Assembly: GCA_035652755.1 (NCBI GenBank) | Contig: DASRDE010000180.1 | Location: 1 to 8,883 of the forward strand | Direction of reading: 5' to 3' | Source of the DNA: DASRDE01 sp035652755 | Lineage (GTDB): Bacteria; Vulcanimicrobiota; Vulcanimicrobiia; Vulcanimicrobiales; Vulcanimicrobiaceae | Length of the DNA stretch: 8,883 bases | Part shown: positions 7,465-8,883 of the stretch, piece by piece | Layout: every line of letters begins with the position of its first letter | Numbering within the stretch: the first letter of the stretch is position 1 | Notes under the pieces: model-generated | What the model was told of the DNA's origin: nothing | The model's database searches: none | What the model saw: only the letters and a program-made list of their open reading frames with translations | Program-made: the position numbers and the translations under genes

Positions 7465-7701
7465 CTAGGGCAAGCGGTCGCGCACCATCTCGGCGTATTC
7501 GGAGGCAAAAAACTTCAGTGCGTCGGCCGGCAACTCGTTGCCCGTTTCGGCGATGGCCAGGAGGCGGACCCGGTCGACGGCCTGCTTGAACGTCACCTCT
7601 CCCTTTTCGCACGCCGCGTTGCGCTTGAGGGCTGTCCACAGTCGTTCCGCAGGTTGTTCCTTCACAGCTCCACGATAGTCTGGGCCGCGAGGTGCCTCCA
7701 T
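7465..7701 (-). CDS. Hypothetical small protein (78 aa, or 66 aa from an internal GTG)
   Basis: I do not recognise this family. The protein is charged and mostly helical in appearance, with ERLWTALKRNAACEKGE near the start and FFASEYAEMVRDRLP at the end; no membrane segment or signal peptide is visible. Codon third positions are strongly G/C from about codon 20 to the stop, as in the neighbours, which supports a real gene. The first dozen codons are A/T-rich at third positions, so the true start may be the GTG at 7665 (66 residues), which has a GGAG only two bases upstream. The ATG at 7701 has no ribosome binding site, but a TAGATT hexamer lies six bases before it, as in leaderless genes. It is probably co-transcribed with the 65-residue gene downstream. 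Confidence 0.6.
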   Translation of the reverse strand: MEAPRGPDYRGAVKEQPAERLWTALKRNAACEKGEVTFKQAVDRVRLLAIAETGNELPADALKFFASEYAEMVRDRLP

Positions 7702-7718
7702 ACTCGAAATCTAGTAGG

Positions 7719-7738
7719 CGGACGTCCACGAACGTCCG
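7719..7738. repeat. Inverted repeat in the divergent spacer (possible operator)
   Basis: CGGACGT (7719-7725) and ACGTCCG (7732-7738) form a perfect 7+7 inverted repeat with a six-base centre, CCACGA. ACGTCC also recurs as a direct repeat with a 10-base period (7722 and 7732), and GGACGTCC at 7720-7727 is itself a palindrome. The element lies in the 84-base spacer between the minus-strand small gene and the plus-strand Bax-inhibitor gene, where an operator for either gene would be expected. It could also be chance in GC-rich DNA or a hairpin in a leader RNA. A regulatory role is inferred from position and symmetry only. Confidence 0.35.
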
Positions 7739-7777
7739 TTCGGATCGACGGAACTTTCCGCTCGCCCGCCGTGTATT

Positions 7778-7783
7778 AAGGAG
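7778..7783 (+). promoter_or_regulatory. Shine-Dalgarno site of the Bax-inhibitor-1 family gene
   Basis: AAGGAG is a strong match to the anti-Shine-Dalgarno sequence but ends only two bases before ATG 7786, which is closer than usual. It overlaps the alternative GTG start at 7783, so that GTG is unlikely to be used. Confidence 0.55.
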
Positions 7784-7785
7784 TG

Positions 7786-8448
7786 ATGGCAACGCGTTTT
7801 CAGTCGCCGCGCGCCTTCGGCTACGCGCCGGCGATTCCGGTTCAATCGCTGCTCGGCCAAGTGCTCGGTATTACGGCGGTCGGTCTGCTGATCACCGCGG
7901 TCGGCGCCTATTTCTTCCAAGGCATCGGCTACGGGGTCGGACTGGCCGCGCTTATCGCCGGCTTTCTACTCTTGATCGCGATCAATGCGACGCGCGGCAA
8001 CGAAGTCGTCTCGCTCGGGCTGTTTTACGCATTCACGCTGCTCGAAGGCATCGGCCTTGCGCCGACCATCCACAACTACGTCGCTGCGTTCGGCCCCGGG
8101 ATCGTCGTCGACGCCGCGGCGACGACGGGCCTAGGAATGCTGGCGATGGCTTGCGTGGTGTACGCGACGGGCCTGGATTTGCGCCGATTTTCCGGCTACA
8201 TGTTCCTGGCGCTCATCGGCCTCGTGCTCCTGGGCGTCGTCTCGGCGTTTACCCACTGGGTGCATCCGACCGTCTACTCGTGGGCGGTGCTCGCGATCTT
8301 CACGGTCCTGGTGTTGATCGATTTTGCGCGAATTCGCGCCGGCGGAGACGGATTCACGCCCGTCCAGCTCGCCGTGCAGATCTATTTGGACGCGATCAAC
8401 ATCTTCTTGGCCCTTCTGCAACTGTTCGGGCGCAGGAGTGACGATTAA
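7786..8448 (+). CDS. Bax inhibitor-1 / YccA family integral membrane protein
   Basis: This 220-residue protein has about seven hydrophobic segments (roughly 24-45, 48-67, 72-92, 107-128, 136-157, 163-181 and 199-214), the topology and length of the Bax inhibitor-1 family (TMBIM; bacterial YccA, YbhL, YetJ). Family marks are YAFTLLEGIGLAP around Glu87, a TM6 ending VLVLIDF with Asp179, and a TM7 QIYLDAINIF with Asp202. In B. subtilis YetJ an aspartate pair at matching places controls a pH-sensitive calcium leak. YccA in E. coli instead modulates the FtsH protease. Which role applies here is unknown. The ATG at 7786 was chosen over GTG 7783 because the ribosome binding site overlaps the latter. 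The gene is divergent from the two small minus-strand genes and is followed after 42 bases by purF on the same strand, but a separate purF promoter is visible. Confidence 0.93.
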   Translation: MATRFQSPRAFGYAPAIPVQSLLGQVLGITAVGLLITAVGAYFFQGIGYGVGLAALIAGFLLLIAINATRGNEVVSLGLFYAFTLLEGIGLAPTIHNYVAAFGPGIVVDAAATTGLGMLAMACVVYATGLDLRRFSGYMFLALIGLVLLGVVSAFTHWVHPTVYSWAVLAIFTVLVLIDFARIRAGGDGFTPVQLAVQIYLDAINIFLALLQLFGRRSDD

Positions 8449-8452
8449 GCGG

Positions 8453-8481
8453 CTGACGGAAGCCCCCCGCTTCTGTAGAAT
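8453..8481 (+). promoter_or_regulatory. Candidate sigma70-type promoter of purF
   Basis: CTGACG (8453-8458, four of six matches to TTGACA including the TGAC core) is followed after exactly 17 bases by TAGAAT (8476-8481, five of six matches to TATAAT). Transcription would start around 8487-8489, only a few bases before the purF ATG at 8491, giving an almost leaderless mRNA. The arrangement is seen in the sequence; activity is inferred. Confidence 0.5.
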
Positions 8482-8490
8482 AGGTGCGTC

Positions 8491-8883
8491 ATGTGCGGCA
8501 TAACCGGCATCTACGCACCCGGCCACGACGCCGCCAGGCTCGCGTTCTTCGCACTGTACGCGCTGCAGCACCGCGGGCAAGAGTCCGCCGGCATCGCCTG
8601 CGGCGACGGCGGAACGATTCGATCCCACAAAGAGATGGGCCTTATCGGCGCGATCTTCGACGAGGAGATCCTCAGCGAACTCACGGGTCATATCGCCGTC
8701 GGCCACACGCGCTACTCGACGACGGGTTCGTCGATCGTGGTCAACGCGCAGCCGCTGCTCGAGCAGACGGAACTTGGCGACTTCGCCTTCGCGCACAACG
8801 GAAATCTCACGAACACCGACGAGCTGCGTGAAACGCTTTCGCCCGGAACGACGCTGCAGGCAACGTCCGACTCCGAGGTCCTC
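8491..8883 (+). CDS. purF: Amidophosphoribosyltransferase, N-terminal glutaminase part; 3' end outside window
   Basis: This enzyme makes phosphoribosylamine from PRPP and glutamine, the first committed step of purine synthesis; its product is the substrate of PurD encoded upstream. The visible 131 residues are the Ntn-type glutamine amidotransferase domain. Cys2 follows the initiator Met directly (MCGITGIYAP), so there is no propeptide like that of B. subtilis PurF, and removal of Met would expose the nucleophile. Further motifs are LQHRGQESAGI (25-35), GHTRYSTTGS (71-80, Arg74), AHNGNLTN (101-108, oxyanion hole) and SDSEVL at the window edge with Asp127. The phosphoribosyltransferase domain and any iron-sulfur ligands lie beyond the window. 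ATG 8491 is fixed by the need for cysteine at position 2. An AGGTG at 8482-8486 could bind ribosomes only if transcription starts further upstream than the predicted promoter. Confidence 0.96.
   Translation, partial: MCGITGIYAPGHDAARLAFFALYALQHRGQESAGIACGDGGTIRSHKEMGLIGAIFDEEILSELTGHIAVGHTRYSTTGSSIVVNAQPLLEQTELGDFAFAHNGNLTNTDELRETLSPGTTLQATSDSEVL

Noticed and set aside
7783..7785. GTG start for the Bax-inhibitor gene one codon upstream
   Set aside because: It overlaps the last base of the AAGGAG ribosome binding site, so the ATG at 7786 is preferred.
7406..7792. Extended version of the 65-residue minus-strand gene starting at 7792 (194 codons)
   Set aside because: The first ~125 residues run through the second small gene and the divergent spacer in another frame and look like random GC-rich translation. 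Coherent protein sequence starts at the ATG at 7405.
8447..8472. Possible terminator between the Bax-inhibitor gene and purF (AAGCGG ... CCGCTT)
   Set aside because: The stem is only six base pairs with a 14-base loop and no following T run, and it overlaps the candidate -35 box. Too weak to call.

Overview
This is a GC-rich bacterial window. It carries most of a purine nucleotide cluster, and a large transcriptional regulator follows the cluster directly. Several features argue for a bacterium: GMP synthase is one two-domain polypeptide, whereas archaea usually split it; there is a bacterial-type thiol peroxidase; an AfsR/SARP-like BTAD-ATPase-TPR protein is present; and some genes have clear Shine-Dalgarno sites. 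GC content, very short gene gaps and this type of BTAD regulator would suit an uncultured lineage such as Candidatus Eremiobacterota (WPS-2) or a relative. That placement is a guess from gene style and was not tested.

Layout. Positions 2-7275 hold five tightly packed plus-strand genes: the 3' end of a purP-like gene (archaeal-type formate-dependent FAICAR synthetase family), a tpx-like thiol peroxidase, guaA, purD, and an approximately 1149-residue BTAD/AAA/TPR regulator. Gaps are 21, 4, 9 and 13 bases, so one polycistronic unit is likely. The regulator's 3' end overlaps a small minus-strand gene (7208-7405) by 68 bases, tail to tail. A second small minus-strand gene (7465-7701) lies upstream of it. 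An 84-base divergent spacer with a 7+7 inverted repeat leads to a plus-strand Bax-inhibitor-1 family membrane protein (7786-8448). The 5' part of purF starts at 8491 behind a good sigma70-like promoter and runs off the window.

How the genes work together. PurF makes phosphoribosylamine, PurD turns it into GAR, and PurP-family enzymes formylate AICAR to FAICAR using formate and ATP. GuaA converts XMP to GMP. The window therefore samples the first, second, penultimate and GMP-branch steps of purine synthesis. The thiol peroxidase and BTAD regulator are the non-purine members of the unit.

The points most worth a second look are: the archaeal-type PurP in a bacterial purine operon, with an unusual ATP-grasp loop; a thiol peroxidase with only one cysteine; the BTAD regulator tied to purine genes; the convergent overlap; and a purF promoter that would give an almost leaderless mRNA. 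I see no mobile elements, CRISPR arrays, tRNA or rRNA genes. There is no gene-free stretch over 300 bases.
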